A stretch of DNA of 48,395 nucleotides, taken from the IMG/VR virus record IMGVR_UViG_3300027971_000071, positions 1 through 48,395 of that record; one strand, 5' to 3'. The notes beneath the pieces were generated by a model. That model was not told where the DNA came from. It saw nothing but the letters and a program-made list of their open reading frames with translations, and ran no database searches. Each line of letters opens with the position of its first letter. Position 1 is the stretch's first letter. The position numbers and the translations under genes are program-made. Shown in pieces: positions 1-7,166 of this stretch. The DNA comes from a virus.

Positions 1-1
1 T

Positions 2-1486
2 TCCTCTCCCGGAAATGCCAATCGCAATGCTGACAAATATGTTTTTCGAGCTATTGGATTTGGAACCGGTAATACAATTCCAACTTATGTAGGATTTGGT
101 GCTGCTTATGTTCAGTCAGGAATAACCAGCACACAAAGCCATACACAAGAAGATTGTTTTCTTGTCCGTCTTCTTGCCTCAGCGACTCCTATAGTCGCTT
201 TTGGATCGGATTTTGTCTCAACTGTACCAGCGATCAAACGAGTAGGGACTAGACTACAAGCCAGACTGGCAGATGATTCAGGATATGCCACATGGGAAGG
301 TCCGTTAAATTCTAACGCTGTTTCAGCTATTGCTCTTCCAACGGCTGCTACTGTAACAGCAGCTACTGGTGATGGAACCACAGTAACCTACACAGCTGCC
401 AATACATTCAGCGTTGGCCAAGTCGTGTCTATTACAGGGTTGACCATCACTACAGGGTCAAGTCTTAACCTTTCCAATCAGACCATTACTACTGCGTCTG
501 CTACACAGTTCACAATCACAAACGCAACAGTAGGTACGGCTGCTGCGACTCAGTCAGGCACAGCTACGATTCAGTCTGCCGGTAACAGCGTAACGATTAC
601 GGCTGGTAATGGCTCTGGTGTAGGTGCTGGTGGGAATATTATCCTCCAACCGGGAGCGCAGGGAAGTAGTGGTGTGAATGGCACTATTCAAGCTGGTGGA
701 ACAATAATTCAGGCTTCTGGAACTACTGTCGTTGGCATTCAAAATACAACAACAGATGCCAATACTGTTAGCCCAACACCACGAATATCGTTTGCAACTG
801 ATCGCAGCGGAACGGCATATGCACCATACTTTTTTCGTGGCAGACTATTTATACCGGATATTGGCGCAAATGGAACACAACTTTGTATAGGACATCCCGG
901 AGGCTCTGAATCTTCTGGCTATTGGGGCGAAGGTATTGGCCGAGTTATTGGCAACGGTGGCATAGCGATTTATTCTGCCCATGCTGCAAGGTTTTGGCAA
1001 TTTCAATCAATGTGCGGAATTACTGTTTCGCTTGGATTTGGCCCAGTGTCTACTTCTACGGATGTGGCAATAGGACGGTCAGACAAAGGCGTTTTGAGAA
1101 TAGCTGACGGAACATCTAGTACGGCACTAAACACTACCGGTGGATCCCTTTCTTTCCCATCATCAACCACAGCTTTTTCAGCAAACACAAATGATCTTGC
1201 CCTTACTGCTTCAGCTTTCCAGCGAATCAATTGCACATCAGCAGCTAGTCTGACAGGCATCGCTCCTCCATCAGGCGGAACTCATGTCGATGGACGCATG
1301 ATCAGAGTCTACAATGTCGGCACAGCCAACCTAACGCTGGCTCACAACAGCGCATCATCCACAGCAGCGAATAGGATGTTTAGTTCAACAGGTGCTGACA
1401 TCATTCTGGCACCTAATGACTACGCTGAATTGATCTATGATGCCACTAGCAATGGTTCAGGCGCAGCCGGATGGAGGGTCTCCTAA
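2..1486 (+). CDS. Tail fibre / receptor-binding protein, C-terminal part (5' truncated by window edge)
   Basis: The frame is open from base 2 with no start, so this is the C-terminal 494 residues of a longer protein. It is rich in Gly, Ser, Thr and Ala. A middle stretch of short beta-type repeats (coded at about 340-560, for example ATVTAATGDGTTVTYTAAN) looks like a trimeric fibre shaft, followed by a globular C-terminal part with the decorated-fibre motif MIRVYNVGTANLTLAHNSAS. It would bind the host surface. It could be the other end of the fibre gene starting at 47912, but a direct junction of the window ends is one base out of frame. The next gene overlaps by one base (TAATG). Confidence 0.75.
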   Translation, partial: SSPGNANRNADKYVFRAIGFGTGNTIPTYVGFGAAYVQSGITSTQSHTQEDCFLVRLLASATPIVAFGSDFVSTVPAIKRVGTRLQARLADDSGYATWEGPLNSNAVSAIALPTAATVTAATGDGTTVTYTAANTFSVGQVVSITGLTITTGSSLNLSNQTITTASATQFTITNATVGTAAATQSGTATIQSAGNSVTITAGNGSGVGAGGNIILQPGAQGSSGVNGTIQAGGTIIQASGTTVVGIQNTTTDANTVSPTPRISFATDRSGTAYAPYFFRGRLFIPDIGANGTQLCIGHPGGSESSGYWGEGIGRVIGNGGIAIYSAHAARFWQFQSMCGITVSLGFGPVSTSTDVAIGRSDKGVLRIADGTSSTALNTTGGSLSFPSSTTAFSANTNDLALTASAFQRINCTSAASLTGIAPPSGGTHVDGRMIRVYNVGTANLTLAHNSASSTAANRMFSSTGADIILAPNDYAELIYDATSNGSGAAGWRVS

Positions 1487-2184
1487 TGGCTGGCCTCAAT
1501 AAAGCATACAAACGGCGACCTAATGCAGTAGCTCTCAATGGGGCTCCTATCATGTGTCTGGATGCTGGGAGCAGAATCAGCTATCCCGGTACAGGGACTG
1601 CATGGACAGACCTGAGTAGTAATGCAAACAACGGAACGCTAGTAAATGGGCCAACATTTGACTCAGCGAATGGTGGAAGCTTAGTGTTTGATGGGGTGAA
1701 CGATTATGTCAATTGTGGTACTAGAACATTTAACATAACAAATAGCCTTACACTTAGCATTTGGGCAAAATTTAATACATTAAGTAATGGCCAAATTTAT
1801 TCAATGTTTTCATATGGTGGGTATATAAGTGGTGGATTTGTAGTTCAAAGAGGAGATTCAAATAGTTTTAGGTTTGCATATAATGGATCATTTTTTACTG
1901 ACGGGCAAAGTATGACGACAACAAATATTTGGTTTAATATAGTATTTGTTGCGACGCAAGGACAGCCAGTAGATTTTTATCTAAATACATCAAAAACATC
2001 TAGCAGCACATTGCCATCAGTTTCGCTTTCGTCATCAAATACTGTCGAAATTGGTAGGCGTACTGATATAACATCTCAATATGTGTCAGGGAATTTTGGG
2101 CAAATTAACATCTACAACCGTGCCCTTTCTGCTACAGAAATAGCCACCAATTTTGAATTGCTTCGTGGACGATACGGTATTTAA
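1486..2184 (+). CDS. LamG-like (concanavalin A-fold) lectin domain protein, probable tail fibre accessory
   Basis: 232 residues. The stretch SLVFDGVNDYVNCG followed by SLTLSIWAKF, then a late EIGRRTD...GNFGQINIYNRALSATEI block, is the usual pattern of a laminin-G type jelly-roll domain that binds carbohydrates. It covers residues of about 20-225, nearly the whole protein. I chose the ATG at 1486, which overlaps the stop of the fibre gene and has GGAGGG 8 bases upstream, rather than an in-frame ATG at 1471 inside the fibre gene. Position right after a fibre gene suggests a surface-recognition subunit on the virion. Role in binding is inferred. Confidence 0.75.
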   Translation: MAGLNKAYKRRPNAVALNGAPIMCLDAGSRISYPGTGTAWTDLSSNANNGTLVNGPTFDSANGGSLVFDGVNDYVNCGTRTFNITNSLTLSIWAKFNTLSNGQIYSMFSYGGYISGGFVVQRGDSNSFRFAYNGSFFTDGQSMTTTNIWFNIVFVATQGQPVDFYLNTSKTSSSTLPSVSLSSSNTVEIGRRTDITSQYVSGNFGQINIYNRALSATEIATNFELLRGRYGI

Positions 2185-2198
2185 CTAAGGAGATTCCA

Positions 2199-2546
2199 AT
2201 GGCTGATACTATTCCAGAACCTGTGTTCCCTGAGATTCCAGCGACAGATCCTACGGTAGTTCCTCCTGTAGAAGGAGCAACCTACGACCAATGGTTTTTA
2301 ACTGGGACTAACATTGCTCGTCGTGATGGTGATGTGTATGACTTGGAATCCTTCTGGGTCAAAGGCAATGCAACAGCATTGTCCAACATTGCCACGAATA
2401 ATGTGGTTAGAAATATCACTAATCTTGCTTCTTTGTCGGATCAATTAGGAGCAGATTGGTTGAACGAAAACCCTGATGTCATTGCGATCATGCCACAGTT
2501 CCTAGCGGTACTTGCAAAGATTGCATTAAAGCAAGGTGTTCTGTAA
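2199..2546 (+). CDS. Hypothetical protein in fibre cluster
   Basis: 115 residues with a Pro-rich N-terminus (PEPVFPEIPATDPTVVPP) and a helical C-terminal half. A good ribosome site (AAGGAG) lies just upstream of the ATG. No family is recognised. Its place between a lectin-like protein and other small virion genes suggests a structural or assembly role. Confidence 0.6.
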   Translation: MADTIPEPVFPEIPATDPTVVPPVEGATYDQWFLTGTNIARRDGDVYDLESFWVKGNATALSNIATNNVVRNITNLASLSDQLGADWLNENPDVIAIMPQFLAVLAKIALKQGVL

Positions 2547-2549
2547 GAA

Positions 2550-2735
2550 ATGTACGGTGAAACTCCTTACGCTTCTGTTCCATACGCTGCCTTGGGTGGC
2601 GCATTGCTTGTTGCAGCTTGTATTCATGTTGCATCTCAACTGCTGTATACATGCGATGTAGCTAAAACTTTGGTTTATACTGTTAGTGTATCTGGTTCCG
2701 TGTGTCCATGTGATTCATCTGGAGCAGTTTGCTAA
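2550..2735 (+). CDS. Small hydrophobic protein
   Basis: 61 residues starting MYGETPYASVPYAALGG, followed by a hydrophobic stretch (ALLVAACIHVASQLLY) that could be one membrane span, then a Cys-containing tail (VCPCDS). Its stop overlaps the next start (TAATG). Proteins with a similar N-terminus occur near tail-fibre genes of environmental phages, but no function is known to me. It could also be a virion protein rather than a membrane protein. Confidence 0.55.
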   Translation: MYGETPYASVPYAALGGALLVAACIHVASQLLYTCDVAKTLVYTVSVSGSVCPCDSSGAVC

Positions 2736-3028
2736 TGGCTAATCAAATTGACACAGGAGATGTGATTCGCCTCAGCGTAGTGTTCAAGAATTTGAACAAG
2801 GTTGCTGTGGATCCTTCCCAGGTAAACCTTACAATCAAACAGCCAAACGGTGTCTTGGTTGAGTACCAGTATTTAGTAGGTGTCAACATTGTCAAAGCCT
2901 CTGTTGGAAACTACTACTGTGACTTTTTGGTCACACAAGAAGGCATGACCTACTACAAGTGGGTTGCCACTGGAACAGTTAACGCAGCGGAAGAGTCTAG
3001 TTTCTTTACAAAGATTTCTCAAATATAG
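2735..3028 (+). CDS. Ig-like/beta-sandwich small structural protein, copy 1
   Basis: 97 residues. It has the pattern DPSQVNLTIKQPNG, YQYLVGVNIVKASVGNYYCDF, then YYKWVATGTVNAAEESSFF, which is a small beta-sandwich type fold seen in phage virion proteins. It is a clear paralogue of the protein at 3861-4154: both keep DP-x-x-V, Y-x-x-G, VVK/IVK-x-S-x-G-x-YY, YY-x-x-W-x-GTGT-x-A and E-S/N-F. I take the ATG at 2735 (overlapping the previous stop) rather than the upstream TTG. Function is inferred only. Confidence 0.65.
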   Translation: MANQIDTGDVIRLSVVFKNLNKVAVDPSQVNLTIKQPNGVLVEYQYLVGVNIVKASVGNYYCDFLVTQEGMTYYKWVATGTVNAAEESSFFTKISQI

Positions 3029-3037
3029 GACAGTGCA

Positions 3038-3178
3038 ATGCCATTGAAAAAAGGTAAGTCAGACAAGACCGTCTCAGCGAACATCCGAACTGAGATGAAG
3101 GCAGGCAAGCCACAGAAACAAGCGATAGCAATCTCCTTGAGCAAGGCTGGAAGGTCCAAAAAGAAAGGGTGTAAATAA
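3038..3178 (+). CDS. Small basic protein of the DUF6496-type
   Basis: 46 residues, [20 protein letters not shown] then [20 protein letters not shown] and a Lys-rich end. The block with S-x-N-I-R-x-E, [11 protein letters not shown] and L-S-x-AG-x-S is the signature of a family of tiny basic proteins found in many phages and mobile elements. Very Lys/Arg-rich, so it may bind nucleic acid. It fills the gap between two virion genes, and its TAA overlaps the next ATG (TAATG). Confidence 0.75.
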   Translation: MPLKKGKSDKTVSANIRTEMKAGKPQKQAIAISLSKAGRSKKKGCK

Positions 3179-3597
3179 TGGCAAGTATTGTATACAACTC
3201 GTTTTACAACAATGTGTTCACCGGGGCAATTGACTGTGACACCGACAGCTTTAAGATCATGCTGACCACATCGTCTTACACTCCGTCCAAGTCGCACAGC
3301 AAGCGTAGTGACATCACCAATGAAGTGACCGGTACTGGTTACACTACCGGTGGCAATGCCTGTGCGTTGACTGTAGTGACTGTTGACAATGTCAACAACC
3401 GCCAGGAAATATCCGCATCAGTGACTTCGTGGACTACCTCCACGATCACCGCCAGGTACGGTATCATCTACAAGAACCGAGGCGGTCTTGCCACCGCAGA
3501 TGAACTGGTTGGATGCCTTGACTTCACTACGGATCAATCGTCCAGCGGTGGTACATTCGCTGTTACAGTCAGCACCAATCTTAGGGTACAGAACTAA
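3178..3597 (+). CDS. Phage structural protein (fibre-cluster family)
   Basis: 139 residues. The motif set NSFYNNVFTGAIDCDTDSFK, IMLTTSSYTPS, EVTGTGYTTGGNA and a C-terminal beta-rich half belongs to a widespread family of small phage virion proteins usually found next to tail fibre genes. It overlaps both neighbours by one base (TAATG at each side), so it is translationally coupled. The exact role in the tail is not known to me. Confidence 0.65.
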   Translation: MASIVYNSFYNNVFTGAIDCDTDSFKIMLTTSSYTPSKSHSKRSDITNEVTGTGYTTGGNACALTVVTVDNVNNRQEISASVTSWTTSTITARYGIIYKNRGGLATADELVGCLDFTTDQSSSGGTFAVTVSTNLRVQN

Positions 3598-3851
3598 TGG
3601 CTGTTAATGTCACCGTAATATGTGATTTTGCAACAGATGCTTCTTCATCGTTTGGTGCATTTGTAACAAACACTAAAACCGCTGGGTTAACGACGCAGAC
3701 AAGTACTCCGATGGCTGGTTCTGCTTCCGGTGTAATATTGCCTTATGGATATGTCGTTTTGATTGATCAACCACAACTAAATGTTGTTTGTGCTGTAGGC
3801 ACAACCCTGGGGCCTACTCTTAACGATTTATCTGGAACATCATCGTATTAG
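3597..3851 (+). CDS. Hypothetical small beta-rich protein
   Basis: 84 residues, rich in Thr, Ser, Val and Gly, with no charged clusters. It starts at an ATG overlapping the previous stop. No family is recognised. Its composition matches the neighbouring virion proteins. Confidence 0.55.
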   Translation: MAVNVTVICDFATDASSSFGAFVTNTKTAGLTTQTSTPMAGSASGVILPYGYVVLIDQPQLNVVCAVGTTLGPTLNDLSGTSSY

Positions 3852-3860
3852 GAGGTATAA

Positions 3861-4154
3861 GTGGCTGCAAACTATGTAGTTGGTTCTCCAGTACTTTTGT
3901 CTGGAGCATTTTATAACCAATCAGCATCATTCGTTGACCCGACAACGGTAACCTTCAAGGTCCGTTTGTCTGGTGGTGCTACGACAACTTATGTCTATGG
4001 TACCGATGCTCAGGTCGTAAAGATATCCACCGGATGTTATTATGTCCTGTTCACTCCTTCCTCAGCGGGTTCCTACTATTTTCAATGGAAGGGCACAGGA
4101 ACATTGGCTGCACTAAATGAATCCGGATTCAATGTCCTTGCTTCAAGTTTCTAA
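3861..4154 (+). CDS. Ig-like/beta-sandwich small structural protein, copy 2 (GTG start)
   Basis: 97 residues starting at GTG with a strong GGAGGT site at 3851-3856. It is paralogous to the protein at 2735-3028: VDPTTVTFKVRL, YVYGTDAQVVKISTGCYYV, then YYFQWKGTGTLAALNESGF line up with it along the whole length. The pair looks like an old duplication separated by three small genes. Probably part of the tail fibre or baseplate. Confidence 0.65.
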   Translation: MAANYVVGSPVLLSGAFYNQSASFVDPTTVTFKVRLSGGATTTYVYGTDAQVVKISTGCYYVLFTPSSAGSYYFQWKGTGTLAALNESGFNVLASSF

Positions 4155-4166
4155 AAGGAATACTTC

Positions 4167-4688
4167 ATGAATGCTTTGCTTGCTCTTTTGATTATTGGCC
4201 AAACGACAATCACGATTGATCCTGCGTCAAAGTCTACGATTGACATCAAGACTCCTGCGCAGATCACCGTGCTTCCTGCTGGCGTAAAGATTGTCAATGG
4301 TGGGATTACAATCTTCCTTCTAAAAGAATCCGAGGTAAAACCTGTCGTGCCTACTCCAATCCCTGTAGACGATGTCCTTAGCGAAAGGGCGAAGGACTTT
4401 CAGGCAGCATTCTCCAAATCGATCCCAGACGCATCGAAAAGGGCTGAAGCGTCTAAAGTTGCTATTCCGGTAATTGAATCGATTATAGGGCAAGCTGGAG
4501 GCCTTGGATGGACTCACAGCCAGGTTATCGAGGCTTTGGCTGTGAACCTGAATGCAGCCAAGTTTGGTGAGCTTGCCAAAGGATTCAAGTTTGGGGATTG
4601 GCTTGGTTCCCAGAATGCAAACAGTGTGGAAGATATCGTGGCAGTACTTAAAGATGTTCTTTCAGCAATGAAAGGTCTGGTGAAATAG
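4167..4688 (+). CDS. Hypothetical protein with hydrophobic N-terminus
   Basis: 173 residues. The N-terminus MNALLALLIIGQTTI is short and hydrophobic without a clear basic n-region, so export is uncertain. Residues of about 20-55 alternate as beta strands, then a Pro-rich linker (PVVPTPIPVDD) leads to a helical C-terminal domain. No family is recognised. It precedes a peptidase gene whose GTG overlaps its stop (TAGTG), so the two are coupled. Confidence 0.55.
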   Translation: MNALLALLIIGQTTITIDPASKSTIDIKTPAQITVLPAGVKIVNGGITIFLLKESEVKPVVPTPIPVDDVLSERAKDFQAAFSKSIPDASKRAEASKVAIPVIESIIGQAGGLGWTHSQVIEALAVNLNAAKFGELAKGFKFGDWLGSQNANSVEDIVAVLKDVLSAMKGLVK

Positions 4689-5608
4689 TGGAGAGCCAAG
4701 ATGAATCCATTATTGGTTATGGTAATTCTGATGGCTGGGTTGCCCCAGAAGAAGGAGTTGTCGAGGCCTTCAAGGAAACCCTCCAGTTTCCTGAGTTCTC
4801 GGATACTCCGATCTACGGCGCATCGGAGCCACCAGAAACAGTCCTCCTCTTCAAGAGTGTGGAAAAGGTCACTGGAAAGCCCTTGCAAGCGTTGAACCAA
4901 GGTGCGGTTGGCTCTTGCTGTGGTTTCGGTTGGACGAATGCTGCCCAGGTAACCGCTGCTGTGGAGATTGACAATGGCGACAGGGAAACTTGGAAAGCTC
5001 TTTCACCTAGTTATGTCTATGGCGGCAGCCGTGTACTTATTGGTGGTAATGGTCGCCCTCCCTTTCGTGGTGATGGGTCGAACGCTGTCTGGTGCGCCAA
5101 GTTTTCGCAGCAATTCGGCATCGTATCCGCTGAGGAAGCTGGGGCATACTCGGAAAGTCAAGCAAGACAGTGGGGAGCCGAAGGCCCTCCCAAGCAACTC
5201 CTCGAATCCGGCAAACGGCATCTGATCAAGACGATTACCCAGGTAAAGACTGTGGCTCAGGCCATTGCTGCTTTATCTTCCGGATATGCCATCCAGATTG
5301 CGTCTAATGCTGGATTCACCCAAGTACGAGACAAGGATGGCTTTTGCCAGCGCAAGGGTGTGTGGAACCATTCCATGGCCTGTATTGCCTACAAGGATCG
5401 AAAAGGTAAAAGGCCTGGTGCCTTGATCGTTAATAGCTGGGGTCCTAACTCAGCCAGCGGTCCTATAGTGGATATGCCTAGCGGAGCCTGCTTCTGGATC
5501 AGCTTCGATGATCTGGAATATATTGTCGGTCAAGGTGATAGTTGGGCATACTCAGCAATTGATGGATTCAAGCAAAACAAGCTTAATTATGCTTGTTTAA
5601 ACTACTAA
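4688..5608 (+). CDS. Papain-like (C1-type) cysteine peptidase
   Basis: 306 residues from a GTG start. The papain active-site order is complete: Q71 as oxyanion-hole residue and catalytic C77 in QGAVGSCCGF, H228 in VWNHSMACIAY, and N249 in IVNSWGP. C78 sits where papain has Trp. About 60 residues precede the active-site block, shorter than usual inhibitory propeptides. A phage-borne enzyme of this type could process virion proteins, act on host surface proteins or take part in lysis; the sequence does not decide. It lies among small virion and possible lysis genes. Confidence 0.8.
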   Translation: MESQDESIIGYGNSDGWVAPEEGVVEAFKETLQFPEFSDTPIYGASEPPETVLLFKSVEKVTGKPLQALNQGAVGSCCGFGWTNAAQVTAAVEIDNGDRETWKALSPSYVYGGSRVLIGGNGRPPFRGDGSNAVWCAKFSQQFGIVSAEEAGAYSESQARQWGAEGPPKQLLESGKRHLIKTITQVKTVAQAIAALSSGYAIQIASNAGFTQVRDKDGFCQRKGVWNHSMACIAYKDRKGKRPGALIVNSWGPNSASGPIVDMPSGACFWISFDDLEYIVGQGDSWAYSAIDGFKQNKLNYACLNY

Positions 5609-5618
5609 GGAGATTATA

Positions 5619-5918
5619 ATGTTGGTACCGTATCCTGTTGAATTGCCTTCCGATGGATTGATGCTTCTGTTGGATAAGGTTCGTGGCAAAGATGTTGATA
5701 ATGCTTTGCTTGTTCAAGTTGCATGGAATGTAACTGGTTATGGCCTCGGTCGATTTCTTCCTGTGGAGAAACTGATTGGTTCCGAGAATGTTTCCGAGGA
5801 AGAGGCACTGGAAGCCTTGATTGCTTCTGGACAATCGAAGCAAGGCGTAGTATCCAGCATCGTTTTGTCAGTGGTACTCAAATTGGCTTTGAAGATCCTT
5901 GCCAACTATATTTCTTAG
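5619..5918 (+). CDS. Small protein with hydrophobic C-terminus
   Basis: 99 residues. Start ATG follows AAGGAG by a normal spacing. The C-terminal segment (VVSSIVLSVVLKLALKILAN) is a strongly hydrophobic amphipathic helix that could insert in a membrane. No family is recognised. It lies between the cysteine peptidase and a single-span membrane protein, so a lysis-associated role is possible but unproven. Confidence 0.55.
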   Translation: MLVPYPVELPSDGLMLLLDKVRGKDVDNALLVQVAWNVTGYGLGRFLPVEKLIGSENVSEEEALEALIASGQSKQGVVSSIVLSVVLKLALKILANYIS

Positions 5919-5938
5919 GTGAACCCATGGAGGACACA

Positions 5939-6283
5939 ATGCAATTAGTTGATCTGGTCTCCACTGTCAAAGAGATTGGGCTTCCTGCTGCATCTGTCCT
6001 CTTGGCTCTTTACATCGCCATTGTCAGTCTGAAGTGGCTTGGTAGTCAAGTGATCAAGCCACTTGCCGAGAGGCATATAAACTATCTGGATCAGGCATCA
6101 GAGACATTGACAGCTGTTGCAGCGGTTGTGACCAAGATCCTGGAAAATCAATTGGAATGGAAACAGGATGGGACCAGGTTGGTTCGTGCGCTGGAGAAGG
6201 TTGATGTGTTGGATAAGCGCACCGAGGATCAAGGTGCCAAGTTGACCGAGATCCACGCTATTATGAAGAACAATAAGAACTAG
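5939..6283 (+). CDS. Single-span membrane protein with coiled coil, holin candidate
   Basis: 114 residues. One hydrophobic segment at residues of about 13-34 (LPAASVLLALYIAIVSLKWL) is followed by a long charged helix (residues 40-114) with heptad character. I chose ATG 5939 because GGAGGA at 5929-5934 is well placed before it; ATG 5927 overlaps that site. The architecture fits several phage holin-like or spanin-like proteins, and the gene ends the plus-strand late region next to the peptidase. It shares the tetranucleotide CTAG with the stop of the convergent gene. Function is inferred from architecture and place only. Confidence 0.55.
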   Translation: MQLVDLVSTVKEIGLPAASVLLALYIAIVSLKWLGSQVIKPLAERHINYLDQASETLTAVAAVVTKILENQLEWKQDGTRLVRALEKVDVLDKRTEDQGAKLTEIHAIMKNNKN

Positions 6284-6708
6284 AATGTTATCGCTGCGGA
6301 CAAAGAAAATCCATCCGCAGGAACAGATCCTGGGGCAACAGGATTCATGGAAAAGTTAAGTGTATGCGCCCCTGATGTAAGAGCAACTGTAGCCGTTCCA
6401 GCTCCTGTAAGTCTTGAAATGCCATCTACTTGAACTACAGGCATCCAGTTATATGTTCCACCTACTGACAAACTAAGCTCAAGCTTTCCAACTAAACTTC
6501 CAAAAACAACACTTAGTTGTGCATTCTGAAAAGAGCTTAGTGCATTATTTCCTATTACTATATTTGATGCACATCCTCCCTCTATATACACTCTTGTTTG
6601 TGGTGTACTTATACTGTAATGCGTTCTTGTAACTATAGATGGCGTAGAAAAATTCCCTGGGCATAATGCAGGAGAATGTGATACCCAAAAACCAATAGGT
6701 CTTTTCAT
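6280..6708 (-). CDS. Probable virion/fibre protein
   Basis: 142 residues, beta-rich, with VVFGSLVGKLELSLSVGG and a C-terminal VALTSGAHTLNFSMNPV block typical of adhesive or fibre-like proteins. I chose the ATG at 6708 because it overlaps the upstream stop as ATGA; a longer frame to 6735 would overlap the upstream gene. Convergent with the plus-strand gene ending at 6283, sharing four bases (CTAG). Confidence 0.55.
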   Translation of the reverse strand: MKRPIGFWVSHSPALCPGNFSTPSIVTRTHYSISTPQTRVYIEGGCASNIVIGNNALSSFQNAQLSVVFGSLVGKLELSLSVGGTYNWMPVVQVDGISRLTGAGTATVALTSGAHTLNFSMNPVAPGSVPADGFSLSAAITF

Positions 6709-7166
6709 GTGGTGGTGTCTCCAACAATTACCCATGTATTCAATGCGTATTGAATAAGGCTTGCACCACTATATCTTGCACGAAGGTTTTTACCAGGAGT
6801 ATAATTTAGTGTTACGCCTGATGCTGCGCTAACGACAACTTGTGCCAATCCAAGTTGAAGTATGTCAATGCTTGTTCCAACAGGAAAATTTACAGCACTA
6901 TTTAAAGGAATAGTGACAGCAACCAATGTAGACGAATTATTAAATGTAACTAAATTTTGAGCATCTGTTAAGACAAATGTGTAAGATGTTCCTGTCTGAT
7001 TGTTGATCGTGTAGGGTCCTCCTCCACCTCCTCCTCCTCCACCAAGAGCCAATACAGAAGCGATTGTAGAGCGTCCTGCTGGGCCTCCTACAGGAGTAAC
7101 TACAAGGTAGTCTGCTGTAGTCGCTGTTACATCACCCAGTTCATCCGGTCGTTTCGGTGATCCCAT
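6705..7166 (-). CDS. Tail fibre-domain protein
   Basis: 153 residues. After a Gly10 linker, the C-terminal part YTFVLTDAQNLVTFNNSST, VTIPLNSAVNFPVGTSIDIL, LRARYSGASLIQYA and WVIVGDT is a common fibre domain found at the ends of many phage tail fibres. The N-terminal MGSPKRPDELGDVTATTADY resembles a fibre attachment tag. RBS GGAGGA precedes the ATG, which overlaps the upstream stop (TAATG). This points to a virion role for the minus-strand cluster at 6.3-11.1 kb. Confidence 0.7.
   Translation of the reverse strand: MGSPKRPDELGDVTATTADYLVVTPVGGPAGRSTIASVLALGGGGGGGGGPYTINNQTGTSYTFVLTDAQNLVTFNNSSTLVAVTIPLNSAVNFPVGTSIDILQLGLAQVVVSAASGVTLNYTPGKNLRARYSGASLIQYALNTWVIVGDTTT

Noticed and set aside
1471-1485. 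Longer start for the LamG protein at ATG 1471
   Set aside because: It lies within the fibre gene, and GGAGGG is inside this extension and well spaced for ATG 1486.
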